DNA from: Symsagittifera roscoffensis
Lineage: Eukaryota > Xenacoelomorpha > Acoela > Convolutidae
DNA: 64,000 bases
Assembly: GCF_963678635.1 (NCBI RefSeq)
Contig: NC_087063.1
Coordinates: 40,004,759 to 40,068,758, forward strand
Reading direction: 5' to 3'
Both the position numbers and the translations under genes were made by a program. The notes under the pieces are model-generated. The model searched no databases. It saw only the letters and a list, made by a program, of their open reading frames with translations, and was not told the DNA's origin. Numbering within the stretch: position 1 is the first letter of the stretch; every line of letters begins with the position of its first letter. Below are positions 8,363-18,161 of the stretch, piece by piece.

Positions 8363-11300
8363 ATGGGAGATACTAACGAACTCATGGAATTCCTCTCAGC
8401 GAGTCTAGGAGCGACTCTAGACGAGATCTATCAGCGGCTGATCGATTGTGACTTCACACGAGAAGACCCGGGGTTGGCGATGTTTGTGGTCGCACTCCTC
8501 AATGCACTGGGAAGAGAGGGTCGAGGGAATCGCCCTACGGAAGTAGTGTTGATGTTGGCCTTCGGTGAGTCCGGGACCGCCGAGAGAGGCCGAAACCGAT
8601 TGATGAGATGGAGGCGCGGAGAAATGTCCGGCCACGACCTGGCTCGTGAGCCGGGACTAGGCGAGCAAAGGGACCACCGGCTAGGTGAAATGCCCTTACC
8701 TGTCCAACCTGCGCAGCCATTAATCGGAGCGAAGAGACAGCGTGATGGGCCAGGCCCGTCACACTCGGTCGACTCTCCAACAGCTGCTCCTCCCCTGAAG
8801 AGAGTGAGAGTGAGCGAGATAGAGATCCAGACGTCGGAAACGATTGAAACACTGGAGAAGAAGGAGAGGGACCAGAATGAGCTGTGTGCCAAACTTCAGG
8901 AGTACAGGACCATAGCTCGGGAGAGAGACGAATGGAAAAAGAAATTCGAAGATCTGCAGGTGGCCTACAAGGAGGATGAGATAAAGCACCTGAAGGAGCT
9001 GTATATGGCGAAGGTGAGCCAAGTGTCACCGGAAATCCTGGCGAGCATGAGGTCCTCGGAGGGATCTAACGACACACGCCCCAGGACAACCGCGCAGGAG
9101 CTGTGCGCATCGAGAGGACCTGAGGTTCTGGATTTGCATGCATCAAAGGGGCACGAGGCTCCTCAGCAGACACGACCGTCTGCTTCGAGTCAGAGGTTCA
9201 CGATACCAGACCCTTCTGACACCTATCTAGCTCCTCAATTTCAGGAATCATTTAACCAAGTGGCCAGAGCCGCGATGGATGAGATCAACAGAGGCACTGA
9301 ACGGACACTGGCTAGGATCGTTCCTTCCCAGCGTCGTGATCATTCATCAGATGGCTCTGAGCGGGCAACCCGCACGATAGCGTGCTCTGCGCCTAGTGGA
9401 GTCTTCAAGAAGTCTCGCGTGGTAGATATCAGGAAGAACCTGATGACACGTCATCAGTTCACGCAAGTGCCAGCCGAGCATCCTCGAGCCTGCTTGAACG
9501 ACATGAGCTGGAACCCCGCCACGAGCGACCAAGTGATTTCCCCAGGGAGTCGCCATTTGATCATTGGAGACAGTCTGGTGAGAGATCTGAATGAGATCTC
9601 CGTCTATGGCCAGACTACCACTCTGTCCTTTGGAGGAGCCTCAGTGGCTCAAGTGATCAAAATGATGGAGTTCCAGGGCGAGGATCGTCTGGATACATTG
9701 ATAATAATGCTGGGGACTAATGACGTCTCGAGAGCCCCCGTAACCCCAGAGAACAAGTGGGAACCTCTGTTGGTGTGTCTGTTGAATGAATTGAAGGAAA
9801 AGTATAGACCCAGGCTCGTGATCCTGTGTACGATACCGCCAAATCCTTTGGTGGGTACTACAGCTGCGGATTTTATGAATGGCAACGTAACGCGGTGGAA
9901 TGAAATGACCCGCAATCTGGTGAGGAACAATCCTGGCGAGTTGCGACTCCTGGATCTTGAAAACATGCTACGTATGACTGATCACATCGAGCTCACCAGA
10001 GATGGAGTGCACTTCAATAGCCAACGAGGGAGACATTGGATCAACGATGTGTTTCAAACGCAGTTGAGAGAAGTGGAGCAAGAATTAAGGGCGACCGGTT
10101 CTTTGGCTCGGACCAATTCGACCGGAGGGAGTAGAGTAAGGGCAACCGTGCCCGAATCCCTCGCCAACCGCCTAGGGCCCTTGGCAACGGAGACGGTTGG
10201 AGCCGTAACCGTCGCTCCGAGCTCAAATGTGAGAGACAGGCTGGGGACTGCCCCTCCTCCCAGGCCGCAATCGATTGGAAGCCGACTCGGCAGATCGGTG
10301 GAACAGAGTAATAGAAACAACTCCCAGACCGCGTCTAGGAGGAATGATTCGCCTGCCACGACGAATCCTGCTTCGACGGCAGGATCGTCGACAAGCACCG
10401 TGCCAGCGGAGGGAATTGAATCCGGCAGCAGGTTGCTTTGGAATAGTTCAGATCCTAGCCATTGGGGTCAGTATAAGACGGACATGTCGGCGAAGTTGAA
10501 CATGAATACCCTGACGTGTCGGGAAGATGTGATGAGAATGACTGGCGGTGAAAGTCCCACAGTGTCGCGACTTTATCGGATACCGGGCGTGGATTGGCTG
10601 CTAGCAGAGCAGGAGAAATTCAGCTCCTCGACCTCACTCCGACATGCGGACTTGGATGGATTGCCTCATGACAACACCTTTGGACCCCTAAACACCCGGT
10701 CGCTCACCGACGTTAGAGATAGGGCCCGGGAAAGGACACCACCAGTGCGCAAAGGCAAGTTTCAGACGGAGAACAAACCCAGCAACAAGCATCACAAGAT
10801 GTTTAGACAATTCTCTAAGCCACCCGGTCAGACGCCGGGCGAGTATTCTAGGGATTATCCCCGAACCACAACAGTGTTTGGAGACGACAAGAGATATGGG
10901 AATCTGAAGGCCCCAGTAGGTGATGGCCTTTTTGCAGCGTATGATCCCTTGGACATAAAGGCTGCCAAGTATCTGGTTGTGGCCGGCTCCGATTATCTCT
11001 ATACACCCCGTTCTCTATTCTGGCCTGATGTGATTTTCTTAACGGCGCCTAAGCTGGACTGGGGACAGGCGATAGGCATGATGATAAGTGTACGGAGAGT
11101 GGTCAGCATGGAGCCGCAGGTGATAGTGGTTGCAGGCGCGAATGATCATCTACAAAGCAGAGGCCTATTGTCACGTCTGACGGATGGATCGATCCCGAGT
11201 AACGAAGTTATAGGGGAAGCGATCATGACACTGCTCTCGGCGATGGCCGAGGTAGAGGCAGCAGCAAGACAACGCTTCACCATGAATGTGGTGAAGGTGA

Positions 11301-14300
11301 TCTTTGTATTGTCACCAGGCTACGCTGCGTTGCCTGAACCCCTTCAATTTGTGTACACGATGGTCACGACGATAGCGGAGGGGATATATAACGTGATAAT
11401 TCCTGCCCCAAACAGAGTGGTGGACCCGGACAATTATTATCCGCACCGATCTGAGCTCCCCGCTGTTTGGTCTGACATCTCGAATGCCATACAGGGACTC
11501 AGAGATTGCAGCACAACTCGGCTGGTGCTAGACGAAGTTCTGGGGTTGGAGCTGTCCAACTTCGCGAGATTATTGAAGCTAAGACCAGGGGTAGGTGACG
11601 ATCATCTGTTAGTACAACAGGTGGCTGATGATCTCTGGTTCAGGCAGATGGATCATAAAGAGAACGAGCAGGGAAGGATGATCAGGAAGAACATGACGTC
11701 AGCAGAAGAGGACCTCATGGCAATGGCTTTGCGTACGAAGCCACACAACAACATATGGTTGTATCTGTCACCGAGGCTGTGCACCTTGGGTGAAGACGCG
11801 TTTGAGCATGCGCCGGCGATAATTAAAGAGATACACGCGTATTTGAAGAGTCTACTTGATGCCCGGGAGTTGGCTGGAGGCAAGATGTTGAAGCTGATGC
11901 AAGACGTGAATACGATGTCGCTGGACAAGTTCCAAGCGGACGTGCTGGCCACGAAAGCACAGTACGAACGATCGGATGCTATCTTGGGCGGAATGGGAGT
12001 GGGATGGACGCCATCTTTCCTATCGACGTGCTACCCGAGGGCATCTAGGAACCTGATCGCAAGTTTTGTCAAAGACATCAGGAAGTTGTCGATTGGCCTG
12101 GTGTTAGCCTTATACGTGACATTTGGTCATGAAAACTTTGTGAAAGGACCGGCAAACCTCTTTACCCAAGCGTTGGCCGATTTGAGGTTGGATGGACTCT
12201 TGACCCTGATTGCCATGACCTATGGTCGGCTGGGAGACTTGCTTGTGCTATTGCGTTACCCTGAACAACTGCAGGGACCCAGTCGTGAGTTCAATGCACA
12301 GTTGGAAACCGCCTCGCTCAGGAAGATGAAAGACTGGAGGACTCTCCTACTTCAATACCTCCTGCAACAGAACAGAAGCGTAACAGGAGAGGACAAAGTG
12401 GCGACGAACGCAAGCGAGTGCAAACAGTATTGTGGCATGCCCTTATTAACAGACTTAGCTGTTATGATGCGGATTGATCCGTTGGCTCTGGTCCACAGAC
12501 TAAGGGAATTCGTCACAGTGGTTTATGGACCGGTGATGTCCTTTGCGTTCCCGGATGTACAAGTTAAAGCGTACAGGAATTCAGTGTTGTACGTCAACCT
12601 GGTCTCAGTAGTGGATTGTTCAGTGCTGAATTGGGTAGAGCAGAGTGAACTGAGAAAGCTGGCTAGCGATGATAGGCTGTTCGGAAGAATAGCAGAGCCA
12701 GGTTGGGTGTTGATGGATTTCAACAACCACTTCAAATGCCGAATGGGTCGTGAGGATCTGTCCCACATCCAGTTCAACCCAAAACTCTGGAATCTGAGAC
12801 CAGTGGTGAAAGATACAGGAGAGGCTGTGGGAGTACCTCAATTGCCGGGAGCCTATGCCCATGCAAAAGAGAATCAGCAGACATGGCTTCCTGGGTCCAG
12901 GCCGCTGCCGGACCAATGCCATCGATATCCACCGATAAGGAGGATGTTGTTGGGAGTCACATCTCCCATCATTGCCCCTCGTATCGGAGCGGCTCGTGAC
13001 GCGGAGAAGAGAATGCAGAAGTGGAGTGGAGGGATGGAGCCGCGCTTCATCAGCTGGAACGTCGCTGCCGCGCACACGTTCGACTTCTCATTTCCTGATG
13101 CCTGGAGCAGGAAGAAGATCAAAGCACTACCCTCCAGGAGACCAGAGGTCTCGGCTGAAACGTGGAATGAAGTGTATTCTTCCGCGGACGACTTATCAAG
13201 ACTGAAGTGGTCAGGAGAAGCGAAGGTGGTGATGCTGGAGGTGGCAAGTGAGAGCAGAGGTGGCTCATATGTAACGATAGAGGACCTGGCCCCACATGGT
13301 GAGGAGTTAGTAGAGTTCCTGGTCGATGATGAGTTGTTTTATCATGCAGGAGACATGGCCGTACCGGCTCGGCCGGATTCGGGCGCAGACGCACGACAAG
13401 GACCCTCGGGACCTAGGCCGAAACCTGATGCGGACGACGATGAATTGATGGATCAGGACGATAACGATGAAGGGACCGGAAGCAAGACGGAGAAATCGGG
13501 AGAGACCGATCTAGGAGCGTTGGAAAGGGACTTGCTAGAGTACCGGTTCAGCGAAGATGACGATGGGGAAGTCGATGGGAGTCTATTGTTGATGGCACCA
13601 TCGTCCTTCATGTCTCCTACAAAGGAGGCGTCAGCCGATCTATCTCCGATAGACCCAATAAGCCAGGCTAGAGAGTGCCGAAGCAGGGATCCACAGAAGC
13701 TGCTTTATGAATCGCCAAGGAGGAGGAAAATCGAAGAGTCTATGAAGATATCGTTCCTCAGCACATTACCAGAAGAAGAATGGGAAAGATATCAAATGGA
13801 GTTGGAAGGCAAGACAGGAGCAATCTGGAGTCGAGTAAACTTCATGGAGAAATCTTGGGACGTGATAAGGCGATATGGGACGCAGTCCATAATGAAGGTG
13901 GGATTGAACCAACCCATCATGCGTGAGGTCCTGGAGAAAATAGTGAGCTCCATGGAGTCGGATGTGCTGACCGAGTCAGTAACAGAAGACAGTGCCGATG
14001 ATCAGCATGTTGCAAAGAAATTACCTGTCAGACGAGCCAGGAAAGGGCTGAAGCGACTAAAAGGGAAGACAGGAAGTCGAGCCATGAACCCGAAAGTGGT
14101 GAAGTCAAGAGCCAACGCAGTGGTGACCTCTTTAGCGAGCGCAGGTCGCTCAGGCGAGAGCGGGCAGGGAGATACTACAACGCTGACAGGGGGAGAAAAA
14201 GAGAATCTGATACCCCCTATGCTCTTGGCAGGTCTGACCGTGACCGCCACAAGGTCGAAGAAGACGGCGCGAACCCTGGCAGACACCAAGTTAGAAATGG

Positions 14301-17230
14301 AAGTAATCAGTCAATGTGGATCTGGAGGACTTGAAGATTACAGGCCCTCGCGAATCAACATGGCCAAGTTGAAACTGGAAGGACAACTCGACGTGGTCGA
14401 GTACAGTCGAATAACTGTGCCGGAATCGGTCCACATGGGAGATCCGGCAGGGGGTTATGTGGAAATGTTGAAAGCGAGGAACTCCGCGAGAGGGCACCTG
14501 ATGGCTTGGAACGAGAAGCGAGCCATGCAAGAATACTTGAAGGGGCTTACGGAGAACTCCAACTTCAATCGAAAAGAATATGGGACAGTAATGTCATCAG
14601 AAGCGAACGAAATTGGATTAGAAAAGTTGCTAGAGATTTCTTGGAGGGCGGCCCTCCAGAAATACTTTGATGAGACGATGAATGCACCTGCGACTGTAGC
14701 AGCATACCTGGCTCATCCTTGCGTGAGAACTGATCTGCAAGTACGACTGGCTTGGTGCTTGATGGGCATCAAAAGGGCGGAGTATGAAGCCAGCAACGAC
14801 TCGAAATCACGAGAACAGGAGCTAGAATTGATGGAAGCTTTACGAACATTGATCTCAAAAGACGATTCAGCGATAGCATGGGCTAAACGGAAGGATGCCC
14901 TTTGCTTTGTCAGGTTTGTGGTGGATCGCATCCCCACTCCTGTGTTGGGAGAATGTGTAAAGATCATTCGGCAAGAGGGAGTTGATTGCGAAAGGTACTT
15001 CCTTAGGGCTCTCCTAGAGCTATATCAGGACATGCCATTGACCGTGCCAAACAAGGAGTCGGATGATATGGAAAGCTATCGCAAGTTGGAAGAAGTGAGA
15101 AGATACTCCAACAAAGAATTGAAAGTGAGTCGAGACTTGATTGAAGCGGTCAGAGGACGAAAAGAGTTTGCAACCCTAGGGAGACTGAAGTCGTTCCAAT
15201 ACGTGTCTGGCATACCAGGGATGGCGTATAATCCCTTCGTGAACGAAGAAGCCAGGGAAGCATACTTCGACTACGAGCAGGTCACAGTGCTCAACTTCTG
15301 GGTTGAACGAATTAAGGAGATCGGAATGCTGATGGTGGAACAACCCAAGCTGGGAATTATTTTGGAGGAACGAGTAGTCGAACCCTCGATTCCCGAGCTA
15401 AAAGGGCAAGTGAGTTTTGATTGTGGTTCTTGGGACGGTCCCTTGAAAACCAGTCTAGTGGTGATGTGGGAACTCATGAAGCCTTCCTGGTGTCCCCATC
15501 CTAACGCAGGCTTAATCTGGGACATGACCGCGGATGTCATATTGGAAAGGGATGATGATGCGAGTTTACATGATCTGGCCATGATACATCACCTGCTAAG
15601 CATGAGATTGATGAAGAAGAAGAGCAACCCGTCCACGGAGCTGTCCGAGGAAGGTACGTTGAGTGATTGGTTGGAGCAAGGCACATGCTTGGCTCAACAC
15701 AGTGGGATGGAAGGACATGTTTGTAACGTGGGACACTGCCTGATTACGCTGAGCGAGCAGCATCGACAACTGGCACGATTGTATGGAAGATTAAGCATGT
15801 CAGATAAGAGTGCCATGGAATTGGTCGCAGACTGCCATGGGGTGACGGACGTAAACCTGATCACAGCCTTGGGATTTTGTAGCATGACGAGTTCGATAGA
15901 ATCGCTCGAGCGCTTGGAGCGTGCCCATGAGCTAGTGGCGTCCCTCAGCGTGGAGATATTCCCTGGAGCATTACAGACAGAGCAAAAGATTGGAGGCTGG
16001 CGAGAAGCCCTAGAGAATGAAATGAATCTGAGGGATAGTGAAGCCTATCACAGACCTACTGGTTCAAAATATATGGTGGGTTCAAGCTCCGCGCCATACT
16101 GCAATAGCAAGTATCCTACGCACATGGTGGTGATGGATGCGAGGACGCAACAGGTGTTGGTTGACCAGCTTTTCTCTGTGCCAAAATGCGTGAGGTTGGC
16201 CAGAATGTCAGAGAGGTCATATGACTTGTTGGCAAAGATCTTTCGGGCAGTCCCGAAGAGATCCGAAGGCGAGTTGCAAGACGTTGTGGGTGAAGAGTTC
16301 ATGATACTGAACGAAGGCAACGTGAGTGAGTTCCAGAAGCAGAAAGCGAGTGGAGCGTTACCCACTGAATTCCCCACCATAGAAGAGAAAGACGATCTAC
16401 ATAGAATCCTGATGGAAGTGGAACCGTTGCTGGGAGCCTCAGGGTATCGAACCCGAAGGAACATAGTGAGAACCCACGGGGAATATCCTTGCCACTGCTT
16501 AGCGCAGACGTTGTGGTACCCCAAACGCGGGAATCTGATCCTAGTATGGGATGTGGAGGAGTTGTACTCAACGGGGTTGCCCGATCAGAATCAACCAGTG
16601 TCAATCGTGGTGGTTAGCGCCATGCTAGCAGTGAGATGGTTGGAGGCTTATGCGGACACAAATGAGCAGGAGACGGCCGTGCCGACTCCTGAACAGCTGA
16701 GCAACGTGAAAATAAGTAGTGAATTGGATCTTTTCAGAACCACTTGCAAGGTTCTGAGAATACCTAAAGCCATTGAAAGAATATGGTCAAGGCAAAGATT
16801 GATGCCTTGGTTCCGTGCAGTGATGACATCTTGGATGTATGAACGCGCGAAGCGTCACATGTCAAGGAACACGGAAGCCTATCAATCTTTCCAGCTAGAC
16901 ATAGGACCAGGAGCCTATAAGAGAGCTTTCCTGACGCATAGAAACGCGGTCACCACTGCGGTGAAGCGAGTAGCTGGAGCGCCTTGTGTTACTGAAGATG
17001 AAAAGAAAGAGGTCTTAAGAGCTGACCTAGAACGAAACGTGAGCCTGTGTCTTCACAACAGCTTTTGCAGGAACCGGGAGCAGAAGGTGAATGTGGACTT
17101 ACTACCTTGTTGCAAACCGAGGCTGTTGGAGCAGGAGGGTTGGGGCACGGCCCGCAACTCTCTGGACATGTTAGAGAAAGTTCTGGAAGACAGTGACGCT
17201 GAACATCAGGATGGAGAAATGATGGAATGA
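8363..17230 (+). CDS. Giant second retroelement ORF (2955 aa) with two SGNH-hydrolase-like domains
   Basis: First ATG of the open frame is 8363; the TTG at 8297 is in frame but an unlikely start. The N-terminal region has a basic KRQRD / LKRVRV patch that could be a nuclear signal, and a charged predicted coiled coil near residues 160-230. Residues about 395-560 form a complete SGNH/GDSL hydrolase: GDSL (Ser404), Gly424, GTND (Asn453) and DGVH (Asp547, His550). A second SGNH-like domain at about 865-1035 keeps Ser876, GAND (Asn927) and His1028 but lacks the usual Asp three residues before the His. Very acidic stretches lie around 1670-1750, and the last 1300 residues are unrecognised. There is no signal peptide and no clear transmembrane segment, so this is not a standard Env. 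It follows Gag-Pol on the same strand in the same element. The function of the whole protein is unknown. Confidence 0.88.
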   Translation: MGDTNELMEFLSASLGATLDEIYQRLIDCDFTREDPGLAMFVVALLNALGREGRGNRPTEVVLMLAFGESGTAERGRNRLMRWRRGEMSGHDLAREPGLGEQRDHRLGEMPLPVQPAQPLIGAKRQRDGPGPSHSVDSPTAAPPLKRVRVSEIEIQTSETIETLEKKERDQNELCAKLQEYRTIARERDEWKKKFEDLQVAYKEDEIKHLKELYMAKVSQVSPEILASMRSSEGSNDTRPRTTAQELCASRGPEVLDLHASKGHEAPQQTRPSASSQRFTIPDPSDTYLAPQFQESFNQVARAAMDEINRGTERTLARIVPSQRRDHSSDGSERATRTIACSAPSGVFKKSRVVDIRKNLMTRHQFTQVPAEHPRACLNDMSWNPATSDQVISPGSRHLIIGDSLVRDLNEISVYGQTTTLSFGGASVAQVIKMMEFQGEDRLDTLIIMLGTNDVSRAPVTPENKWEPLLVCLLNELKEKYRPRLVILCTIPPNPLVGTTAADFMNGNVTRWNEMTRNLVRNNPGELRLLDLENMLRMTDHIELTRDGVHFNSQRGRHWINDVFQTQLREVEQELRATGSLARTNSTGGSRVRATVPESLANRLGPLATETVGAVTVAPSSNVRDRLGTAPPPRPQSIGSRLGRSVEQSNRNNSQTASRRNDSPATTNPASTAGSSTSTVPAEGIESGSRLLWNSSDPSHWGQYKTDMSAKLNMNTLTCREDVMRMTGGESPTVSRLYRIPGVDWLLAEQEKFSSSTSLRHADLDGLPHDNTFGPLNTRSLTDVRDRARERTPPVRKGKFQTENKPSNKHHKMFRQFSKPPGQTPGEYSRDYPRTTTVFGDDKRYGNLKAPVGDGLFAAYDPLDIKAAKYLVVAGSDYLYTPRSLFWPDVIFLTAPKLDWGQAIGMMISVRRVVSMEPQVIVVAGANDHLQSRGLLSRLTDGSIPSNEVIGEAIMTLLSAMAEVEAAARQRFTMNVVKVIFVLSPGYAALPEPLQFVYTMVTTIAEGIYNVIIPAPNRVVDPDNYYPHRSELPAVWSDISNAIQGLRDCSTTRLVLDEVLGLELSNFARLLKLRPGVGDDHLLVQQVADDLWFRQMDHKENEQGRMIRKNMTSAEEDLMAMALRTKPHNNIWLYLSPRLCTLGEDAFEHAPAIIKEIHAYLKSLLDARELAGGKMLKLMQDVNTMSLDKFQADVLATKAQYERSDAILGGMGVGWTPSFLSTCYPRASRNLIASFVKDIRKLSIGLVLALYVTFGHENFVKGPANLFTQALADLRLDGLLTLIAMTYGRLGDLLVLLRYPEQLQGPSREFNAQLETASLRKMKDWRTLLLQYLLQQNRSVTGEDKVATNASECKQYCGMPLLTDLAVMMRIDPLALVHRLREFVTVVYGPVMSFAFPDVQVKAYRNSVLYVNLVSVVDCSVLNWVEQSELRKLASDDRLFGRIAEPGWVLMDFNNHFKCRMGREDLSHIQFNPKLWNLRPVVKDTGEAVGVPQLPGAYAHAKENQQTWLPGSRPLPDQCHRYPPIRRMLLGVTSPIIAPRIGAARDAEKRMQKWSGGMEPRFISWNVAAAHTFDFSFPDAWSRKKIKALPSRRPEVSAETWNEVYSSADDLSRLKWSGEAKVVMLEVASESRGGSYVTIEDLAPHGEELVEFLVDDELFYHAGDMAVPARPDSGADARQGPSGPRPKPDADDDELMDQDDNDEGTGSKTEKSGETDLGALERDLLEYRFSEDDDGEVDGSLLLMAPSSFMSPTKEASADLSPIDPISQARECRSRDPQKLLYESPRRRKIEESMKISFLSTLPEEEWERYQMELEGKTGAIWSRVNFMEKSWDVIRRYGTQSIMKVGLNQPIMREVLEKIVSSMESDVLTESVTEDSADDQHVAKKLPVRRARKGLKRLKGKTGSRAMNPKVVKSRANAVVTSLASAGRSGESGQGDTTTLTGGEKENLIPPMLLAGLTVTATRSKKTARTLADTKLEMEVISQCGSGGLEDYRPSRINMAKLKLEGQLDVVEYSRITVPESVHMGDPAGGYVEMLKARNSARGHLMAWNEKRAMQEYLKGLTENSNFNRKEYGTVMSSEANEIGLEKLLEISWRAALQKYFDETMNAPATVAAYLAHPCVRTDLQVRLAWCLMGIKRAEYEASNDSKSREQELELMEALRTLISKDDSAIAWAKRKDALCFVRFVVDRIPTPVLGECVKIIRQEGVDCERYFLRALLELYQDMPLTVPNKESDDMESYRKLEEVRRYSNKELKVSRDLIEAVRGRKEFATLGRLKSFQYVSGIPGMAYNPFVNEEAREAYFDYEQVTVLNFWVERIKEIGMLMVEQPKLGIILEERVVEPSIPELKGQVSFDCGSWDGPLKTSLVVMWELMKPSWCPHPNAGLIWDMTADVILERDDDASLHDLAMIHHLLSMRLMKKKSNPSTELSEEGTLSDWLEQGTCLAQHSGMEGHVCNVGHCLITLSEQHRQLARLYGRLSMSDKSAMELVADCHGVTDVNLITALGFCSMTSSIESLERLERAHELVASLSVEIFPGALQTEQKIGGWREALENEMNLRDSEAYHRPTGSKYMVGSSSAPYCNSKYPTHMVVMDARTQQVLVDQLFSVPKCVRLARMSERSYDLLAKIFRAVPKRSEGELQDVVGEEFMILNEGNVSEFQKQKASGALPTEFPTIEEKDDLHRILMEVEPLLGASGYRTRRNIVRTHGEYPCHCLAQTLWYPKRGNLILVWDVEELYSTGLPDQNQPVSIVVVSAMLAVRWLEAYADTNEQETAVPTPEQLSNVKISSELDLFRTTCKVLRIPKAIERIWSRQRLMPWFRAVMTSWMYERAKRHMSRNTEAYQSFQLDIGPGAYKRAFLTHRNAVTTAVKRVAGAPCVTEDEKKEVLRADLERNVSLCLHNSFCRNREQKVNVDLLPCCKPRLLEQEGWGTARNSLDMLEKVLEDSDAEHQDGEMME
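9524..10060 (+). other. SGNH/GDSL hydrolase domain, catalytic set complete
   Basis: Block I is IIGDSLVRDL, with the nucleophile Ser codon at 9572. Block II has two glycines (codons 9632 and 9635). Block III is LGTND with Asn at 9719. Block V is DGVHF with Asp at 10001 and His at 10010. The spacing is typical of small bacterial-type SGNH esterases. Esterase domains are known in ORF1 of some LINEs (zebrafish L2, CR1), but I do not know of one in a Gypsy second ORF. Confidence 0.85.
10955..11500 (+). other. Second, degenerate SGNH-like domain
   Basis: The strand YLVVAGSDYL places Ser (codon 10988) where block I Ser should be. VIVVAGANDHL resembles block III with Asn at 11141. NYYPHRSEL resembles block V with His at 11444, but a Tyr sits where the catalytic Asp should be. 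It looks like a duplicated SGNH fold that has lost at least one catalytic residue, perhaps kept for binding. Assignment is by motif order only. Confidence 0.55.
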
Positions 17231-17237
17231 AGATGAC

Positions 17238-17264
17238 GGAGGAAGAGAAGAGAAGGAGAAAAAA
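17238..17264 (+). promoter_or_regulatory. Polypurine tract (27 consecutive purines)
   Basis: An uninterrupted purine run begins eight bases after the ORF2 stop and ends just before CTTGATTG. This is the expected position and composition of the primer for plus-strand DNA synthesis, immediately upstream of the 3' LTR. Confidence 0.75.
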
Positions 17265-17431
17265 CTTGATTGTCTTTGTGTGTAAAAACTTGAACAAATC
17301 AACCAAGTTTTGATTATTGAACTTGTGAAACTTTTTGTTTTGATTTAGTTTGGTCAGACCAAACTTTGAAAATTGTTGCAATTGTTAAAATTGTTGAAAT
17401 TGTTGATTTTAGTTACTACTATCTATGTATG

Positions 17432-17440
17432 TATATAAGG
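17432..17440 (+). promoter_or_regulatory. TATA box of the LTR promoter
   Basis: TATATAAGG lies about 170 bases into the probable 3' LTR, a normal place for the U3 promoter. The identical element in the 5' LTR would drive the full-length RNA. Confidence 0.5.
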
Positions 17441-17667
17441 AGCATAGGTGAGTATATTTACCTATTTATTCCCGACTGAAGTTTTTAACCTGTGTAAGAC
17501 ACAAATTCACTGTGTGGCGACATGGTAAGTTTGAGTAAACTCGCTCGAGAAGGGTGGGTAACTCAATAACTTTCCTAGCCACAGAGTTTCTTAGTTTTAA
17601 TATTGAAAGGACCGCATAAATGACTAATTATACTTGGTGAGTGAAGTTAAGTTAATTTTAACGGGTG

Positions 17668-17682
17668 CGTGGCCGTGCCACG
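17668..17682 (+). other. Hairpin CGTGGC-CGT-GCCACG downstream of ORF2
   Basis: A six-base-pair stem with a triloop. The following TTTTTAATCAGAA and GAAAA-rich bases resemble those after the intercistronic hairpin at 8158-8176. The two may be copies of one cis-acting element. Confidence 0.4.
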
Positions 17683-18155
17683 TCCCACTTTTTAATCAGA
17701 AGCGAAAAGAAGTTTTATGGCGAGATGACGTAAGTAGTCAGAAAAGAAATTTTATCTAGGACACTCCTCATGGTGCAAATTTTGTGAAAATGTTGAAAGG
17801 CAGTGAGATGTAGTACGATGCCATTTGTGAACACGTAGTGAGTTGAAGTGGAGTAGATAAATTTCATTTTCTTATGCGATTTGTAAGATTGGTTACAGAA
17901 AACTGGATACCTACTTGACGATAACCCGGTGTTGTGCGATCAATAGGGACATTGATGGAGACTTGTCCGGGGAGTATGTGCCATTCCGCCGGATGACACA
18001 GTATAACCTTCCCGCGACGGAAAGAAAAGTGACTAAAGGCCTTACGAACAGAAAAGTGTTGCGACGGAGGGTCAGAATGTTCTGGAATTTTTATTTTTAA
18101 AATTTCGATTTGAAGGAGAACATTTCTGAGAAATAGAAAAAAGACGGCCATTTTG

Positions 18156-18161
18156 AATAAA
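18156..18161 (+). terminator. Candidate polyadenylation signal AATAAA in the LTR
   Basis: AATAAA lies about 720 bases downstream of the LTR TATA box and would end the retroelement transcript. Low specificity in such AT-rich DNA. Confidence 0.3.

Noticed and set aside
8363..17230. Second ORF as a retroviral-type envelope
   Set aside because: No signal peptide, furin-like site followed by a fusion peptide, or membrane anchor is evident, and the SGNH domains indicate a soluble protein.
17915..18100. Small ORF in the probable LTR containing an SGE motif
   Set aside because: Only 61 codons, no other similarity; the shared part is the 12-base motif already described.
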